A DNA stretch of 64,000 bases from Agroathelia rolfsii (Eukaryota; Basidiomycota; Agaricomycetes; Amylocorticiales; Amylocorticiaceae). Below the pieces are notes generated by a model that saw only the letters and a program-made list of their open reading frames with translations, was not told the DNA's origin and did not search any database. Positions 61,540-64,000 of the stretch are shown here, piece by piece. Each line of letters begins with the position of its first letter. The stretch's first letter is position 1. The stretch lies in assembly GCA_018343915.1 (NCBI GenBank), contig JABRWF010000006.1, positions 3,906,001 to 3,970,000 on the forward strand, read 5' to 3'. The position numbers and the translations under genes are program-made.

Positions 61540-61955
61540 CTAATAAGGGGTGAATCTGTTACTTGTAAGCCTTCTACCACCTCTGTGAGACGTTCCAGTT
61601 TGGTTTTCTAGGATTTTCCTAGTCTGGGCCTCGAATCGATCCTTGAATTCTTTTAGCTCACCAGTGTACTTCTTGTTGAAATCCCTCTGGTGGTAATCGA
61701 TCTCGAAGAGTCTACCTGCCTGATGATTAATCAATCGACGAATCTCCTTCCTTTCTTCTTCTGCCTTTGCAGCTACTCCTTTCTGGATCTCCTGGTTCCA
61801 ACCTAAGGAGTATGAGAGTCCTCGTAATTCCTTGGTAAGGTCTTCCAGGGAACTTTTGTACCAGGAAAGTTGGGCTGACTAGTGCTTGACTGTTGCTTCA
61901 AGAACGTTTACAGTCTTAAATGCAAACTGAAGGAGGGATTCTTGTTCAACTAAAG
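61540..61955 (-). CDS. Copia leader open frame B, coiled-coil, no methionine, one TAG
   Basis: The frame running down from about 61,955 to the TAG at 61540-61542 has coiled-coil character (EEERKEIRRLINHQ, KEFKDRFEAQTRKILE) and a basic end (HRGGRR), as in Gag-like RNA-binding proteins. There is no methionine codon. One in-frame TAG lies near 61,880, so this copy may be damaged there or may be spliced past it. It could be the continuation of open frame A. Confidence 0.4.
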
Positions 61956-61993
61956 CTTGGTTAGCTTATCTAGTTGATTGTGATGTATGGTAA

Positions 61994-62987
61994 TTAAATA
62001 CCTTGTGTGGATGACGATGAGTCTATAGCCTTGGGAGTAATTTCTTCTTTTGCCCAGTCGTTGAGCTCTCTATTGCCTACTGACCAAGGTGTGTATGGTC
62101 TAGACTGACTGGATCCCCAAGTTTCTGTATCATCAACGTTGAACTCAGGTAACTGTTTAAGTTCCTGGTATAAGGATTTGAATGAGGAGGATTTAATAAA
62201 TTTGATAAGATTCACCTGGACGTCTTTAACTGACTTGTCCTTAGGGCTTCTGATTTCTCCTTCCTCTAATGAAGATGAAGATGAAGAGATTGGGGAGAGC
62301 TGTGTATATTTTTCTGTGTCAATAAGCTTCTACTAAAATTAATTTTAGTTTGCTTACTGGTTTAGAAACCAATGATGGTGTAGATAGTTCTAAATCTGAG
62401 GAAGTGAGAGTGAGGGGGTCTGGATAGATGTATTCCTCCTCTGGGTTGTATCTTGCTGCTTCCTCAAAAATATCCTTGATTGTCCAACAGGGTCCTGTCG
62501 ATGGGATGTTGAAGTGTCTGCACCAGACGTCTTGTTGCTCTGTGATTTCTCTTGTGATGTAATCCCTAACGCTTTCTATACACTTCCACTTGTTTTGAAT
62601 TTCAAGATCTGTTAGGATAGAAATGTATGTGGAGGGGGATTCTCTTCTTATGTCTTCGAAGCTATTGGTGAAAGCTTGATAGTCAATCCACTGGAATTCT
62701 TCTTCAGTGGTAAACTGGGTAATCTCCTTGTTGATGTCTTCAAGGTTTTCCTCCTCTTTGTAGTTGCCTGTAGTTACTAGGCTTGGGACCTCCTCTAGGT
62801 CTTCTGATTTGATAGAGGGGCTGGAGGGCGATGGGTAGCTGTTGAGATCTAGAAGCCACTGATGGTCGATCTCTTGATCCTCGATGATCTGCTGATCAAG
62901 GGTTTCTGCGATAGCAACCTGATTGGCAGAATTGATTGCCTGGGCAATAACAAGGTTGAAAGAGGCAGTGTTGGATTGGAAAGACAC
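61994..62987 (-). CDS. Copia leader open frame A, acidic, no methionine
   Basis: The main frame, 62,987-62,319, is 222 codons, opens at a plausible acceptor (TTTTCTAG) and has no ATG. The product is acidic (DLEEVPSLV, KEEENLEDINKE) with WCRHFNIPSTGPCW as a distinctive stretch. A GTAAGC donor near 62,358 and acceptor near 62,301 would join it to a second open frame ending at 61,994 (SLYQELKQLPEFN), also without ATG. No known domain recognised. Whether it is translated is unknown. Confidence 0.45.
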
Positions 62988-63043
62988 TAGAAAAGGGAAT
63001 TATTTAGTTAGCTACTCCTGTTTTATACTGACTGCCTTTTTAG

Positions 63044-63058
63044 GCAGGGCTCATAACC
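63044..63058 (-). promoter_or_regulatory. Primer-binding site, initiator tRNA-Met anticodon arm
   Basis: The plus-strand sequence GCAGGGCTCATAACC ends exactly at the LTR boundary and equals the anticodon arm of eukaryotic initiator tRNA-Met (GGGCTCATAACCC). This fits priming by a 5' half-tRNA, as known for Drosophila copia, rather than by the tRNA 3' end. Confidence 0.85.
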
Positions 63059-64000
63059 TGTTGAACTATCGTAGTTCTTGGGTTGTATAGTGTGGCTATA
63101 TGCTAGCTCACAAGTTACTTGTTATGAAGCAAACACTTACTTGTAAAGAAAAGTGCAGGCTTTGAGTTGTTCCTAAGATAAGGCAAGGTTTCCTAGGATA
63201 GGAAGCAATTAGTAACTTTACTATACTGAAGATAAGACTGTAGCCAGTGTCCCTTTGAGACTACCTACTTGTTTCCCTTTAGGAAAGGCTTGTTGTCTTG
63301 TCTTGTAGACTTTGTAAGTCTAGAGTGAAGTTAGTACTCTAGGAGCTAGTCTTGTAGACTATTTAACTCACTATTTTCGAGTGAAATAACTTGTCATTTC
63401 CAGCCGAATTTGCTGGTGCTTATATAATACAAAATATTCTAATTTCTACAAGATTAGTAAGCCAATCCTGTGCTTATCTAATCCGCTTAGTAAGAAGGTT
63501 GCTTACAAATCAGCTTATAAATCAGCTTAGTAATATTCCTATTTGCTGAATAATACGCTTAGTAAGCAATCTGTGTGCTTAGTAAGTAATTTGTATAGTA
63601 TTAGTAAGTAAAATGTCTATTGATCTCAATATCCTATTATTAGATCTGTATTAGTAATATTTTATAAATATTACTAATATTATGAACTTGCTTAGTAAAT
63701 ATTTTGGTGATTTATAAGCAAGGATCTAGGGCATGAAAAATCAATTAGTAATATTCACAATGATTATTGAGAAATGAATATTTAAATGGAATTGTTTAAT
63801 ATTTATGAAAAAGATATTCATAAATGATAAAGTCAAGTGACTTCAGATATGATAATCTTATCTCTGATAAGATTAGATTTAATGAAATATTGAAAATATT
63901 AAATAAAAGAATATATGCATATTATTTCAATGAATATATGCATGTAAAGAATTGTTAATATCTCAACAATGAACGGTTGTAAAATCATGAAATAAATAAT
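63059..64000 (-). repeat. Copia 5' LTR, cut by the window edge
   Basis: The first 942 bp of the 1032-bp LTR are visible. Compared by eye with 55,065-56,006, three substitutions are seen and no gaps. Confidence 0.92.
63420..63427 (-). promoter_or_regulatory. LTR TATA box
   Basis: In element sense TTATATAAG lies inside the LTR. A start site about 30 nt downstream would fall near 63,390, exactly where the ATG-poor leader begins (the last LTR ATG is at 63,394-63,396). Confidence 0.55.

Larger units (their letters stand above)
55065..64000 (-). mobile_element. Ty1/copia LTR retrotransposon, nearly complete
   Basis: Minus-strand element of about 9.0 kb, cut by the window edge about 90 bp before its 5' LTR would end. 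It has a 3' LTR (55,065-56,096), polypurine tract (56,097-56,105), gag-pol (56,116-60,462), a 2.6-kb leader with methionine-free open frames, a primer-binding site (63,044-63,058) and a 5' LTR (63,059 to edge). The domain order protease, integrase, reverse transcriptase, RNase H is that of Ty1/copia. The LTRs differ at 3 of 942 visible positions, so the insertion is young and may be active. Confidence 0.95.

Overview
The window looks like nuclear DNA of an intron-dense basidiomycete (Agaricomycetes; a Cantharellales relative such as Rhizoctonia or Ceratobasidium is possible, but that is only a guess). Genes are split by short introns of about 45-110 nt with GT-AG ends. Several proteins belong to families typical of these fungi: DUF6534-type membrane proteins, a Tea4/Bud14-like SH3 protein, TCF25/Rqc1 and a pepsin-like protease. 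A tRNA-Ile gene with the usual intron after position 37 is present. Exon models below were built by hand from splice signals and reading frame. For seven genes the exons sum to an intact reading frame.

Layout. 0.7-6.8 kb (-): a large nucleotidyltransferase-like/ankyrin gene with two in-frame stops and a suspected frame change, so probably a pseudogene. 7.5-12.1 kb (-): Tea4/Bud14-like polarity protein, 1482 aa. 13.1-14.8 and 18.9-20.7 kb (-): two DUF6534 paralogues made of 13 exons, several only 14-41 nt. Between them lie tRNA-Ile (16.66 kb) and a nitroreductase (17.0-17.7 kb). 23.9-25.9 kb (+): M20D amidohydrolase, 438 aa. 26.8-27.9 kb (+): HAD-type hydrolase, 259 aa. 28.0-30.9 kb (-): TCF25/Rqc1, 784 aa. 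31.4-33.3, 37.3-40.3 and 43.9-45.9 kb (-): three more DUF6534 genes of a second subtype. The last two sit in a tandem segmental duplication, and the 37-40 kb copy is broken by a solo copia LTR. 47.5-49.0 kb (-): secreted aspartic protease, 412 aa.

From 49 kb onward there are no host genes. The stretch holds AT-rich DNA with nested inverted repeats, old repeat fragments and, from 55,065 to beyond the right edge, a young Ty1/copia element on the minus strand. It has an intact 1448-codon gag-pol, a primer site matching the anticodon arm of initiator tRNA-Met, and LTRs differing at 3 of 942 visible positions.

The most unusual feature is the copia 5' leader. From the predicted transcription start (about 63,390) to the gag-pol AUG (60,462), roughly 2.9 kb contains only two sense ATGs, one of them imposed by the primer-binding site. 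The opposite strand has about 47 in the 2.6 kb internal part. Yet this leader carries three long open frames that contain no methionine. The last one stops 6 nt before the gag-pol AUG.
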